From: CALBPI01 sp039027435
Lineage (GTDB): Bacteria; Pseudomonadota; Gammaproteobacteria; Steroidobacterales; Woeseiaceae
Assembly (NCBI GenBank): GCA_039027435.1
Contig: JBCCKF010000001.1
Coordinates: forward strand, 124,001 to 188,000
Direction of reading: 5' to 3'
DNA length: 64,000 nucleotides
Shown: one piece after another, positions 50,768-60,509 of the stretch
Position numbering within the stretch: the first letter of the stretch is position 1
Layout of the letters: each line of letters begins with the position of its first letter
Translations under genes and position numbers: made by a program
Notes under the pieces: model-generated
What the model was told of the DNA's origin: nothing
The model's input: only the letters and a program-made list of their open reading frames with translations
Database searches by the model: none

Positions 50768-51640
50768 TCAGCTGCCGAGGGCCGAAACCATCGCGTCACC
50801 AAGATCCGCCGGCGAGCGCACGGTGGTCACACCGGCGGCCTCGAGTGCCGCAAACTTGGCGTCGGCGGTGCCCTTACCGCCAGCAACAATGGCGCCCGCG
50901 TGGCCCATGCGTTTCCCTGGCGGTGCGGTGACACCGGCGATGTAGGAAACCACCGGCTTGCTGACATGATCGGCAATGTAAGCCGCGGCCGCTTCCTCAT
51001 CGGAGCCGCCGATCTCACCGACCATGATGATGCCGGCGGTGTCGGGGTCGGCCTCGAACAACTCGAGGCAATCGATGAAGTTCATGCCACGAATCGGATC
51101 ACCACCGATACCAACACAGGTGCTCTGACCGAGCTTGGCCTGGGTGGTCTGGAACACCGCCTCATACGTCAGCGTGCCGGAGCGTGACACGACACCGATC
51201 TTGCCTGGCATATGAATGAAGCCAGGCATGATGCCGATCTTTGCCTCACCCGGAGTGATGATCCCGGGGCAGTTCGGGCCAATTAGGCGACAGTCATAGT
51301 CCGCCAGTGCGGCGCGTACCTTGACCATGTCCAGCACCGGAATACCTTCGGTAATACAGACGATCGTTTTGATACCACCAGCAGCCGCTTCCAGAATCGC
51401 ATCTGCGGCGAACGGTGGCGGCACGTAAATCATGCTGACGTCCGCGCCCGTCTCGCCGACCGCGTCTGCGACCGTGTTGAATACGGGCACGCCAAGATGT
51501 TGCTCACCACCACGTCCGGGCGTAACGCCGCCGACAACTTGCGTGCCGTAATCGATGCACTGCTCGGTGTGGAAAGAACCTTGCTTGCCGGTGATGCCCT
51601 GACAGATCACGCGGCTCGCTTTATTAACCAGAATACTCAT
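50768..51640 (-). CDS. sucD: Succinyl-CoA synthetase alpha subunit
   Basis: 290 residues with a CoA-binding Rossmann start (GITGKQGSFHT), the power-helix region, and the phosphorylated His in GHAGAIV. TCA cycle enzyme. It lies 12 bases after sucC on the same strand, forming the usual sucCD pair. Confidence 0.98.
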   Translation of the reverse strand: MSILVNKASRVICQGITGKQGSFHTEQCIDYGTQVVGGVTPGRGGEQHLGVPVFNTVADAVGETGADVSMIYVPPPFAADAILEAAAGGIKTIVCITEGIPVLDMVKVRAALADYDCRLIGPNCPGIITPGEAKIGIMPGFIHMPGKIGVVSRSGTLTYEAVFQTTQAKLGQSTCVGIGGDPIRGMNFIDCLELFEADPDTAGIIMVGEIGGSDEEAAAAYIADHVSKPVVSYIAGVTAPPGKRMGHAGAIVAGGKGTADAKFAALEAAGVTTVRSPADLGDAMVSALGS

Positions 51641-51652
51641 TATCTCTTCCTG

Positions 51653-52816
51653 TCACGCGGCGACCGCGGCGACCGCTTTCTTGGCGGCGTCGGTCAGGTC
51701 TTCGGCAGTAATGATGGTCAGCCCGCTGTCCGCGAGTTTCTGACGCCCCTGTTCCACGTTAGTACCCTCAAGTCTTACAACGACCGGCACCTCGACACCG
51801 ACCTCTTTGACGGCGGTGATGATGCCCTCAGCGATCAGATCGCACCGCACGATGCCACCGAAGATATTCACGAGGATGGCGCGCACCCGATCGTTCGAGA
51901 GAATCAGTTTGAACGCTTCAGAGACGCGCTCGGCGGTTGCGCCCCCGCCCACGTCGAGGAAGTTGGCGGGTTCGCCGCCGTGCACGTTGATCACGTCCAT
52001 GGTCGCCATCGCAAGTCCGGCGCCGTTCACCATGCACGCGATATCGCCGTCCAACGAGACATAGTTGAGATCGTGCTCTGCCGCCCGCGCCTCTTTTTCG
52101 TCTTCCTGGCTGGGGTCGCGCAGCTCGGCAATCGCCGATTGCCGATAGAGTGCGTTTTCCTCGATGTTGATTTTCGCGTCGAGCGCGACGATCTCGCCCT
52201 CGCCGGTCGTGATCAGCGGGTTGATTTCCACCTGGCTCGCATCGATATCGATGAACATCTGGTAGAGCGCTCGAGCGACTTTAGCGAAGGCTTTCATCTG
52301 TGGCTTCGTCAGCTCCAGCCCGTATGCCATGTCGCGAATCTGATATTCAGCCAGACCTACTTCGGGCGCGATATTGACTGTGGTGATGCGCTCGGGTGTT
52401 TTCTCAGCGACTTCTTCAATGTCCATGCCGCCATCGGCAGACACAATGAAGGCCACCTTGCGGGCGTCCCGATTGACCACCATCGAAAGGTAAAGCTCTC
52501 GATCGATGTTTGATCCCGACTCAATATAGACCTTCTCGATGGGCAGGCCTTCAGCGTCGGTCTGTGGCGTGACCAGCTGTTGACCGAGCATACCTGCCGC
52601 GTAATCGCGAACCTCATCCAGCGTCTTGGCGAGCTTCACGCCGCCAGCTTTACCACGCCCACCCGCGTGTACCTGTGCCTTGACCACCCACAACGTACCG
52701 CCGAGCGCCTCTGCTGCAGCGACTGCTTCTTCCGGGGTCTCGGCGACCTGTCCTCTGGGTACCTGAATGCCGTAGTCCGAGAAGATTTTCTTGGACTGAT
52801 ACTCATGCAAATTCAT
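51653..52816 (-). CDS. sucC: Succinyl-CoA synthetase beta subunit
   Basis: 387 residues from ATG 52816, giving the standard N-terminus MNLHEYQSKKIFSDYG. ATP-grasp domain with EINPLITT and the C-terminal VNIFGGIVRCD. Together with SucD it converts succinyl-CoA to succinate with nucleotide triphosphate formation. The longer frame upstream has no support. It is divergent from pilS. Confidence 0.98.
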   Translation of the reverse strand: MNLHEYQSKKIFSDYGIQVPRGQVAETPEEAVAAAEALGGTLWVVKAQVHAGGRGKAGGVKLAKTLDEVRDYAAGMLGQQLVTPQTDAEGLPIEKVYIESGSNIDRELYLSMVVNRDARKVAFIVSADGGMDIEEVAEKTPERITTVNIAPEVGLAEYQIRDMAYGLELTKPQMKAFAKVARALYQMFIDIDASQVEINPLITTGEGEIVALDAKINIEENALYRQSAIAELRDPSQEDEKEARAAEHDLNYVSLDGDIACMVNGAGLAMATMDVINVHGGEPANFLDVGGGATAERVSEAFKLILSNDRVRAILVNIFGGIVRCDLIAEGIITAVKEVGVEVPVVVRLEGTNVEQGRQKLADSGLTIITAEDLTDAAKKAVAAVAA

Positions 52817-52952
52817 GCTTGTCCCTATCTGTTGATGAATGCGGCGGGGCGCCGCATCTGTCCCGGCGCGTATTGTGGAGCAAAGCCACTTTGGGCGCAA
52901 AACCGTGAAGAAGTCCTCGTACTGCTGACGCCGGTCTGTACACTGGTTCGCC

Positions 52953-54632
52953 ATGTCCGACGACACCATACGCAAACTGGTCTCAGCGCCACTGGTGCGC
53001 GCACCAGATCTGGAATCGCTCCCCGTAGCGCCCGAGCAGGACATCCGATGGCGCGCTCTGGCGGCTATCGCCGTATTTCGACTCCTGATCGCGGTATTGC
53101 TGACCGGAGTATTTCTGTCGAGCGACTCACCGCGTTTTTTCGGCGATCTGTTCCCACAGGCGTTCATCGTCACGGTCCTGATGTGGTTCGTTGCGGGTGT
53201 GATTGGCGCTTACGCTTGTGCGAGCCGCGCTCTACCCGTCGATTCCCAGACCGAGATGTTGTTGCTGATCGATATCGTGGCCATCGCTATTCTGTCTTTG
53301 GCCAGCGGTGGCGCCAGCAGCGGCGTTGCGGGTTTGCTAATTATCTTTATGGCTGGCGGCGCATTTATTCTCACCTCGCTGACCGCCCTGTTCTACGCGG
53401 CACTGGCGACGCTTGGTGTGCTCGGTGTGCAGGCCTACCTGAACGTGGTTGGCGCCGCCGAACTGGTGCAGTATCCGGCGGCGGGGCTGCTCTCAGCCGT
53501 GATGTTCGCTTCAGTACTCGCCATTGGCCCGCTAGCACGACGGCTGGCAGCGAGCGAGGCTCTAGCGCGCCAGCAGACCGCCGACATCGCCAATCTCGCT
53601 GAGCTGAACCGCTATGTGGTCCAGCACCTGCGCGAGGCCATAATCGTGGTCGACGGCGATGACAACATCCGTTTATTAAATGATGCTGCAGCCAGCCACC
53701 TAGGGGTGGGTCGAGCGGTAGCGGCGGGACCATTGCGCATACAATCGGTCGCGCTAGCAGAATTGGTCAATCGATGGCGCAGCGGTGGCACGATTGCGGC
53801 GCCCGGCACCCAGACCAGCATGCCGGGGGAGGACGGGTCTCGACTTCAGGTGCACATTGCCCAGTTCGGTGACGCAGAAAAAACCTCGGCACCCCTGTTG
53901 ATCTTCCTCGAGGACATCAGCGTACTGGCTGAGCGAATTCAGCAAGGCAAGCTAGCCTCCCTCGGGCGATTGTCGGCGAGTATCGCGCACGAAATCCGAA
54001 ATCCACTGGGCGCCGTCAGTCACGCTGCCCAATTACTATCGGAACAAGGCGACCCGGGGCAGACGGGGAAGCTGACCGATATCATCGCGCGCAACACCGG
54101 CCGCATATCAAGCATCATCGAAGACATCATGCAGATGTCGCGACGCGATACAGGCAGGCCGCAGCGTCTGAAGCTCGGCGAGTGGCTGATCGATTTTTGC
54201 AATGACTACCTCGCCACTAGCGACGCGGAAGCGGGGACACTCGTCATGGACGGGGAAGAAGCGATCATGGAGGTGATCTTCGATCCCGATCACCTGCGCC
54301 AGGTGCTCACAAACCTGATCGACAACGCACGACTGCATGCAGCTGCAAGCCCGGAGTCGCCGGTTCGCCTGCAATGGGCGCGCGTCGCGGGATCGCGCCG
54401 TCCGTATCTGGACGTCATCGATAATGGCCCTGGCATCCCGGTGGAACACCACGAGCAGGTATTTGAGCCCTTCTTCACGAGTCACGAACAAGGCACGGGA
54501 CTCGGGTTGTTCCTGTGTCAGGAATTGTGCGAATTGAACCGCGCCACGATAAGCTACCGGGAAGGGACGCAGAACGGCAGTGTCCTCAGAATCGTATTTG
54601 CCGACCCCAGTCGCTGGACCGGCATCAGCTAG
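52953..54632 (+). CDS. pilS: Sensor histidine kinase PilS
   Basis: 559 residues. Six membrane segments lie in about 30-205, then a PAS-like domain (about 220-330). The H-box SIAHEIRNPLGA has His at about 346, and the HATPase domain has DNGPGIPVEHHEQVFEPFF. In PilS the membrane part senses pilin abundance and controls PilR. The gene lies 15 bases upstream of pilR. Identification rests on topology and on the pil genes that follow. Confidence 0.94.
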   Translation: MSDDTIRKLVSAPLVRAPDLESLPVAPEQDIRWRALAAIAVFRLLIAVLLTGVFLSSDSPRFFGDLFPQAFIVTVLMWFVAGVIGAYACASRALPVDSQTEMLLLIDIVAIAILSLASGGASSGVAGLLIIFMAGGAFILTSLTALFYAALATLGVLGVQAYLNVVGAAELVQYPAAGLLSAVMFASVLAIGPLARRLAASEALARQQTADIANLAELNRYVVQHLREAIIVVDGDDNIRLLNDAAASHLGVGRAVAAGPLRIQSVALAELVNRWRSGGTIAAPGTQTSMPGEDGSRLQVHIAQFGDAEKTSAPLLIFLEDISVLAERIQQGKLASLGRLSASIAHEIRNPLGAVSHAAQLLSEQGDPGQTGKLTDIIARNTGRISSIIEDIMQMSRRDTGRPQRLKLGEWLIDFCNDYLATSDAEAGTLVMDGEEAIMEVIFDPDHLRQVLTNLIDNARLHAAASPESPVRLQWARVAGSRRPYLDVIDNGPGIPVEHHEQVFEPFFTSHEQGTGLGLFLCQELCELNRATISYREGTQNGSVLRIVFADPSRWTGIS

Positions 54633-54647
54633 CATCAAGGAAGCCGT

Positions 54648-55994
54648 TTGAGCCAACAACAAAAACAGGTTCTGATCGTCGACGACGAGCCGGACATTCG
54701 GGATCTACTCGATATGACCGTGAGCAGCATGGGGCTGAGGACCAGCACCGCAGGATCGATTGCCGACGCCCATTCGGCGCTGCAGCAGCAGCAGTTTGAT
54801 TTGTGTCTTACCGACATGAGGCTGCCTGATGGCGACGGTCTTGATCTGGTAAGGCATATATCAGACCAGCACACCGCTATGCCTGTTGCCGTGATCACTG
54901 CCCATGGCAGCGTCGAATCCGCGGTAACCGCACTCAAGCACGGGGCTTTCGACTTTTTATCCAAGCCGTTGGACCTGAACAATCTGCGCGCCATTATTGC
55001 AACGGCACTCGAGTTGCACGATGCACCGCAGGGCACGGGAAGTTCCTTGCTCGGTGAGAGCGCGGCGATGGACTCGGTACGCCACATCATCGCGAAGGTC
55101 GCCCGAAGTCAGGCACCTGTCCACATTCGAGGCGAATCGGGCACGGGTAAGGAACTGGTGGCACGCATGATCCACGAAGCCAGCGGGCGACGTGATCGTG
55201 AGTTCGTGCCGGTCAACTGCGGCGCGATACCACCTGACCTCATGGAGAGCGAGTTCTTCGGCCACAAGCGCGGCAGCTTCACCGGCGCTGTCAGCGATAA
55301 GCAAGGACTGTTTCAATCGGCGGATGGCGGTACTTTGTTCCTCGATGAGATTGCTGAATTACCGCTTGGCATGCAGGTCAAGTTACTTCGTGTCATTCAG
55401 GAAAAGACTGTACGCCCGGTCGGATCGGCGAAAGAGATCGGCGTCGACGTGCGCATACTCAGTGCGACCCATCAGGACCTTGGTGCGCTGGCCAAAGCGC
55501 AATCGTTTCGCGAAGACTTGTACTACCGCGTGAACGTGATCGAGCTTCCCGTGCCCCCGCTGCGGGCACGCGACGAAGACGTGATTTTGCTAGCAGAGGC
55601 GTTTCTGAAACGCTTCTCCGGACGGCGCGGTGGACAGGCCAAAGCCCTGTCCGAAAGTGCGAGAGAGGCGTTGCGCAGCTACGCGTTCCCCGGCAACGTG
55701 CGAGAGCTCGAGAATGCGATTGAGCGTGCGGTGACCCTATGCCCAAACGCAATCATCGATCGTGGCGACCTGCAATTGGGCCCTGCGCACCCGACGCAAG
55801 GCACCGACAGTGGCACCCGCGAGACTCGCGAGATCGCGACCGGACCCCTGACGCCGCAGCTAGAGGACATGGAAAAGCAGGCGATCCTCGAGGCTTTGGA
55901 AAAGACACGCTACAACAAAACTGCAGCGGCAAAATTGCTGGGCCTGACCTTCCGACAACTGCGCTACCGCATCAAAAAGTTCGGCATCGACTGA
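54648..55994 (+). CDS. pilR: Sigma-54-dependent response regulator PilR
   Basis: 448 residues starting with TTG, with AAGGAAG upstream. The receiver domain (about 1-120) has phosphoacceptor Asp in LTDMRLPDGD. The AAA+ domain has Walker A GESGTGKE at about 162-169 and the sigma-54 contact loop GSFTGA at about 208. The C-terminal Fis-type HTH includes KTAAAKLLGLTFRQLRYRIK. It activates pilA, which lies directly downstream behind a consensus sigma-54 promoter. Confidence 0.95.
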   Translation: MSQQQKQVLIVDDEPDIRDLLDMTVSSMGLRTSTAGSIADAHSALQQQQFDLCLTDMRLPDGDGLDLVRHISDQHTAMPVAVITAHGSVESAVTALKHGAFDFLSKPLDLNNLRAIIATALELHDAPQGTGSSLLGESAAMDSVRHIIAKVARSQAPVHIRGESGTGKELVARMIHEASGRRDREFVPVNCGAIPPDLMESEFFGHKRGSFTGAVSDKQGLFQSADGGTLFLDEIAELPLGMQVKLLRVIQEKTVRPVGSAKEIGVDVRILSATHQDLGALAKAQSFREDLYYRVNVIELPVPPLRARDEDVILLAEAFLKRFSGRRGGQAKALSESAREALRSYAFPGNVRELENAIERAVTLCPNAIIDRGDLQLGPAHPTQGTDSGTRETREIATGPLTPQLEDMEKQAILEALEKTRYNKTAAAKLLGLTFRQLRYRIKKFGID

Positions 55995-56092
55995 CACTTC
56001 GGCAATTTAGGACACTTTGTGACATTTTTTGTCACTTGCTGACACGCGATTCGGGGCACTGTCACAACGCGGAGACGCACTACGCGTGTGAC
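55992..56092. promoter_or_regulatory. Likely PilR upstream activating region of pilA
   Basis: Several TGTCA/TGACA half-sites cluster here: 55992, 56011, GTGAC-N7-GTCAC at 56019-56035, TGACAC at 56040, TGTCAC at 56060 and GTGTGAC at 56086. They lie 65-165 bases upstream of the -24 element. TGTC-type sites are the known PilR target in Pseudomonas. Confidence 0.65.
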
Positions 56093-56155
56093 CCATCGCA
56101 CATTTTTTTTCGTTTCTCCATTATTTTCAATATCTTACACGTGCATTGAAAAAAC

Positions 56156-56171
56156 TGGCACGTCACTTGCT
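56156..56171 (+). promoter_or_regulatory. Sigma-54 promoter of pilA
   Basis: TGGCACGTCACTTGCT is a full match to TGGCACG-N4-TTGCW, with GG and GC 12 bases apart. It lies about 85 bases upstream of the pilA ATG. Confidence 0.94.
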
Positions 56172-56255
56172 CCTGTGTATTCGACAGGCGGCAACGCTTG
56201 ATTGGAAACGACACTCCAACAATTTTTGAAATTAAGAATGTCCAGGGAGACAGTA

Positions 56256-56750
56256 ATGAAGAAAGTCCAACAGGGTTTCACCCTTATCGAACTCATGATC
56301 GTTGTTGCGATCATCGGCATCCTCGCAGCTATCGCGATCCCGGCTTACCAGGATTACACGATCCGCTCGCAGGTTTCTGAAGGTCTGAACCTGGCAGCTG
56401 CTGCCAAGACCGCCATCGCTGAGACGGTTCTCGTCACGGGCGCCGGACCGGTTACTCGTGACGAGGCTGGCATGTCAGCGCTCGCCACCGACACGTCGGG
56501 CAAGTACGTCACTCAGGTTGAGGTGACCAACGGTACGATCACCGTCACCTATGGCAACGACGCTAACGCGCTCATTCAGGGTGGAACACTGGGTATCCAG
56601 CCTTGGCAGACCGGTGATCAGTCGGTGACGTGGTTGTGCGGCAACGCTGCACCGAACTTTAACGGTGGCGTAGCAGAGCTTGTCAACTCACTGCCGGCTG
56701 CTGGTCAGACGACGCTCGACAACAAGTACCTGCCTTCATCTTGCCGTTAA
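56256..56750 (+). CDS. pilA: Type IV major pilin PilA
   Basis: 164 residues from ATG 56256, with AGGGAG upstream. A short leader KKVQQG is cleaved before the mature N-terminus FTLIELMIVVAIIGILAAIA with Glu5 and Pro22. The C-terminal Cys pair (WLCG and SSCR) would form the D-loop disulfide. It is driven by sigma-54 and PilR. A strong terminator follows, so it can be expressed alone at high level. Confidence 0.95.
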   Translation: MKKVQQGFTLIELMIVVAIIGILAAIAIPAYQDYTIRSQVSEGLNLAAAAKTAIAETVLVTGAGPVTRDEAGMSALATDTSGKYVTQVEVTNGTITVTYGNDANALIQGGTLGIQPWQTGDQSVTWLCGNAAPNFNGGVAELVNSLPAAGQTTLDNKYLPSSCR

Positions 56751-56766
56751 TCGGTATGTAGAACAT

Positions 56767-56829
56767 TGCGGTCGGGGCTTTGTCCCGACCGCATTGGTCT
56801 CACCAAGAAAGCCCGCAAGGGCTTTTTTT
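56767..56829 (+). terminator. Double hairpin terminator of pilA
   Basis: The first stem is TGCGGTCGGG (56767-56776) with CCCGACCGCA (56784-56793). The second is AAAGCCC (56808-56814) with GGGCTTT (56819-56825), followed by T. The second hairpin is the classic intrinsic terminator. Confidence 0.93.
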
Positions 56830-56890
56830 GGGTTCGGATGAAATGAACTTAATGCGAAAGCTACGCTTCCAGAATTTTTGGTAGACTGAA

Positions 56891-57418
56891 ATGGTGCGAA
56901 ATACAATGACAAGGCGTGCTCCGAGCCAACAATCGGGCTTTACGTTGATCGAACTCATGATTGTTGTCGCAATCATCGGCATTCTGGCCGCACTTGCGAT
57001 CACGTCCTACCAGACCTATACCGTCCGCGCTCAGGTCGCAGAAGGCATCCGTGTCGCGACAAGCGCCAAGGGCAGCATCGTCGAAGCCTTTGTGGATCGT
57101 GGCGAAGCGCCAGTGAACCGCGCCGAGGCGGGCATGAGCCCAAATGCAGTGGATACGAGCGGAAAATACGTGAGCGCCGTGGAGGTTGAAAACGGCCGCG
57201 TCGGCGTGACTTTCGGCAACGATGCGAGTATCCAGATCGCCGGTCTTCTGATCTACCTCACGCCTTACGAAACACCAGACGGCAGCGTTGTCTGGCGTTG
57301 CGGCTCGTCGGTAGCACCACCTGGCCTCCAGCCTATGGGCACCAATGGGGGCGGCAACGTCTCCGTATACGCAGCCTCGACGGTCGATGATCGATTCCTG
57401 CCGTCCAGCTGCCGCTAG
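56891..57418 (+). CDS. Second type IV pilin, tandem paralogue of PilA
   Basis: 175 residues. The class III leader ends in QQSG before FTLIELMIVV. The mature protein follows PilA closely, with shared segments such as EAGMS and DTSGKYV and the same C-terminal DxxFLPSSCR. It keeps Glu5 but has Thr at mature position 22, where PilA has Pro. No sigma-54 promoter and no good ribosome site precede it; an ATG at 56906 is an alternative start. It may be a minor or alternative pilin. Confidence 0.9.
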   Translation: MVRNTMTRRAPSQQSGFTLIELMIVVAIIGILAALAITSYQTYTVRAQVAEGIRVATSAKGSIVEAFVDRGEAPVNRAEAGMSPNAVDTSGKYVSAVEVENGRVGVTFGNDASIQIAGLLIYLTPYETPDGSVVWRCGSSVAPPGLQPMGTNGGGNVSVYAASTVDDRFLPSSCR

Positions 57419-57549
57419 CGAACTAGCGCACAGTTTCTTGATGTGTCGGGGCTTTTTGTGACCTGGCACACACTCTTCGGTTGATCCCCCTGTCGGGATC
57501 GGTGAGACTAGAGTTTGAACATATTCCTTTTAATTCGAGCCTCACCTAA

Positions 57550-59268
57550 ATGGCAGCAACCGCCTCTCAAAACGTGCTTTCCGGTCTGCCTCGGCGACTG
57601 GTACAAGACGGCATCATTGCCGAAAGCGCCATTCAGGAAGCACTGAGTGAATCGCGCTCGAAAAAAACACCGCTAGTAGCGTATCTCGTCGAGAACGAGC
57701 TCGCAGACCCGCGTGCCGTCGCGGTCGCAGCGGCGCACGAGTTCGGTGTTCCGCTCATGGATCTCGACGCCGTTGACCTTGATCTGGACGTTGTGAGATC
57801 CGTTGACCAGAACCTGATCAACAAACACAAGGTGTTGCCACTAGCGCTGCGAGGTAAGCGGCTTTTCCTCGCTGTTTCAGACCCAACCAATCTGCAGGCA
57901 ATCGACGAGATCAAGTTCCAGTCGACCTACCGTGTGGATCCGGTCGTTGTTGAACAGGACAAACTCGAAGATCGCGTGTCGCGCACGCTCGAGGCTGTCG
58001 ACACCAGCATGTCGAGTTTCGACGACGGCGATTTCGATCTCGAGAACCTCGATGTCACATCCGGCGAGACCGAGCCGGACGACGTCACCAAAGACGATGT
58101 GGATGACGCACCGGTCGTGCGCTTCGTCAACAAAGTATTGCTCGATGCGATTCAGCGCGGCGCGTCGGATATTCACTTCGAGCCGTATGAAAAGTACTTC
58201 CGCGTTCGAACGCGTCTCGACGGCGTATTGAATGAGATTGCACAGCCGCCCGCTGCGCTGGCAGGAAAAGTATCCGCTCGCCTCAAGGTAATGTCGCGAC
58301 TCGACATCGCTGAGCGACGCATCCCGCAAGATGGCCGTATCAAGATGCGGTTGTCGAAAAACCGGGCGATCGATTTTCGCGTCAACACCTGCCCCACTCT
58401 GTTCGGCGAGAAGATCGTACTGCGTATCCTCGATCCCAGCAGCGCGAAACTGGGTATTGACGCACTCGGATACGAAGAGCAACAAAAAGAGCTCTACCTG
58501 AAACACCTCGCCAAGCCCTACGGCATGATTCTGGTGACCGGACCCACCGGTAGTGGTAAGACCGTGTCGCTGTACACGGGGCTGAACATCTTGAATACGG
58601 CTGACCGCAATATTTCTACCGCCGAAGATCCGGCGGAGATCAACTTGCCGGGCATTAACCAGGTCAACGTGAACCCGAAAGTCGGGCTCACTTTTGCCTC
58701 TGCGCTGAAAGCGTTCCTGCGTCAGGATCCAGACATCATCATGGTTGGTGAGATTCGTGACCTCGAGACCGCAGAGATTGCGATCAAGGCCGCGCAAACC
58801 GGTCACCTTGTGTTGTCGACGTTGCACACCAACGATGCGCCGAAGACGCTAACGCGACTCGTGGACATGGGGGTGAAACCGTACGCAATCGCGACGACAG
58901 TGAGCCTCATTATTGCCCAGAGACTGGCGCGTAAGCTCTGTCCTAAATGCAAGGAAGAGCGGGATATTCCAAAAGAAGCCCTGCTCAAGGAAGGCTTCAC
59001 TGAAGAGATGATCGACAACGGTCTCACGATTTATGGACCCGTCGGCTGCAAGAGCTGCAACGAGGGTTACAAAGGTCGCGTGGGCATCTTCCAAGTCATG
59101 GAAGTCAGCGAGTCCATGGGTCGCATCATCATGGAAGGCGGCAACGCTATGCAAATCGCGGAGCAGTCCGAGAAAGAAGGCGTATGGGATCTTCGGCGGG
59201 CCGCCCTGCAGAAAGTCATCGACGGACATACCAGTCTCGAAGAGATTAACCGTGTAACGGTCGACTGA
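57550..59268 (+). CDS. pilB: Type IV pilus assembly ATPase PilB
   Basis: 572 residues. The N-terminal GSPII_E domain is followed by the ATPase with Walker A GPTGSGKT at about 331-338, the Asp box, Walker B and His box. The zinc tetracysteine is CPKC (about 464-467) and CKSC (about 500-503). It is the hexameric motor for pilus extension. It lies 20 bases upstream of pilC. No retraction ATPase pilT is in the window. Confidence 0.97.
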   Translation: MAATASQNVLSGLPRRLVQDGIIAESAIQEALSESRSKKTPLVAYLVENELADPRAVAVAAAHEFGVPLMDLDAVDLDLDVVRSVDQNLINKHKVLPLALRGKRLFLAVSDPTNLQAIDEIKFQSTYRVDPVVVEQDKLEDRVSRTLEAVDTSMSSFDDGDFDLENLDVTSGETEPDDVTKDDVDDAPVVRFVNKVLLDAIQRGASDIHFEPYEKYFRVRTRLDGVLNEIAQPPAALAGKVSARLKVMSRLDIAERRIPQDGRIKMRLSKNRAIDFRVNTCPTLFGEKIVLRILDPSSAKLGIDALGYEEQQKELYLKHLAKPYGMILVTGPTGSGKTVSLYTGLNILNTADRNISTAEDPAEINLPGINQVNVNPKVGLTFASALKAFLRQDPDIIMVGEIRDLETAEIAIKAAQTGHLVLSTLHTNDAPKTLTRLVDMGVKPYAIATTVSLIIAQRLARKLCPKCKEERDIPKEALLKEGFTEEMIDNGLTIYGPVGCKSCNEGYKGRVGIFQVMEVSESMGRIIMEGGNAMQIAEQSEKEGVWDLRRAALQKVIDGHTSLEEINRVTVD

Positions 59269-59288
59269 TCGTCACGAGGACCTGAACA

Positions 59289-60500
59289 ATGGCAACAGCA
59301 ACCAAAGAAGCGCCTTATACCTGGGAAGGTGTCGACAGCCGCGGACAGCGCGTCAAAGGCAAGCAGACCGCAACCAGCGAGGCCGAGGTCAGAGCAGCAC
59401 TGCGCCGACAGGGTGTTGTTCCAAACAAGATTCGCAAGCAATCGCAGTTGTTTGCGGGATCGCAAAAGATTACGACCGCTGACATTGCGATTTTCTCGCG
59501 TCAGCTAGCGACCATGATGGCCTCGGGCATCCCCATGGTGCAGGCGTTCGATATCGTGGGTAATGGCCATGACAATCAGGCGATGCAAAAGCTGATCCTC
59601 GAGATTAAGTCCGACGTCGAGGGCGGTAGCTCGCTCAAGGAAGCGCTCGCCAAACACCCCCTGTATTTTGATGATCTGTTCGTCAACCTCGTTGAGGCCG
59701 GTGAACAGGCCGGTGCGCTTGAAACACTGCTGGACAAGATCGCCACCTACAAAGAGAAAACCGAGGCGATCAAGAAAAAGATCAAGAAGGCCTTGACCTA
59801 CCCCATCGCCGTATTGGTGGTTGCGGTTGTGGTCACCATTATCCTCCTTATTTTTGTGATCCCCGCGTTCGAAGACCTCTTTAAAGGCTTCGGTGCAGAT
59901 CTTCCTGCCTTCACTCGCATGGTGGTCGACTTATCGCAATTCGTGAGGACACAGGGCTGGATATTGCTCGTCGGTTTCGGCGGCGCTGCATTCGCTTTTG
60001 TGTACTTCAAGAAACGATCGAAAAAGATGCGAGAAGGGCTCGACCGGCTCTCGCTCAAATTGCCGATTATCGGACCGATCCTGCAAAAGTCTGCGATTGC
60101 GCGTTATGCGCGTACCTTGTCGACGATGTTCGCAGCTGGTGTACCGTTGGTTGAAGCGCTCGAGTCTGTCGCAGGCGCGACCGGCAACATCGTCTACGAA
60201 ACAGCGGTTCTCGGCATTCGTGACGAAGTCGCTACCGGTCAGCGATTGCAACAATCCATGGAAAACACCGACCTTTTCCCGAACATGGTCATCCAGATGA
60301 TCGCGGTTGGTGAAGAATCAGGTCAGTTAGATTCCATGTCGGCAAAAGTGGCTGACTTCTACGAAGAAGATGTCGACAACGCGGTAGACAACATGTCGAG
60401 TCTGATCGAACCACTGATCATGGCCATTCTCGGCGTACTCGTCGGCGGACTGGTAATCGCGATGTATCTGCCGATCTTCAAGATGGGTTCGGTCGTCTGA
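59289..60500 (+). CDS. pilC: Type IV pilus inner membrane platform protein PilC
   Basis: 403 residues with two GSPII_F domains (about 70-195 and 270-395), each followed by membrane segments, and the family motif FSRQLATMMASGIPMVQAF. It links PilB motion to pilin insertion. It follows pilB closely and is followed by pilD, 9 bases on. Confidence 0.97.
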   Translation: MATATKEAPYTWEGVDSRGQRVKGKQTATSEAEVRAALRRQGVVPNKIRKQSQLFAGSQKITTADIAIFSRQLATMMASGIPMVQAFDIVGNGHDNQAMQKLILEIKSDVEGGSSLKEALAKHPLYFDDLFVNLVEAGEQAGALETLLDKIATYKEKTEAIKKKIKKALTYPIAVLVVAVVVTIILLIFVIPAFEDLFKGFGADLPAFTRMVVDLSQFVRTQGWILLVGFGGAAFAFVYFKKRSKKMREGLDRLSLKLPIIGPILQKSAIARYARTLSTMFAAGVPLVEALESVAGATGNIVYETAVLGIRDEVATGQRLQQSMENTDLFPNMVIQMIAVGEESGQLDSMSAKVADFYEEDVDNAVDNMSSLIEPLIMAILGVLVGGLVIAMYLPIFKMGSVV

Positions 60501-60509
60501 TCCAACATC

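Noticed and set aside
53371..53945. Minus-strand frames within pilS
   Set aside because: Antisense shadows in GC-rich coding sequence; no homology signal recognised.
57464..57480. TGGCAC element upstream of pilB as a sigma-54 promoter
   Set aside because: The -12 GC is absent at the required spacing (TC is found instead), so it does not meet the -24/-12 rule.
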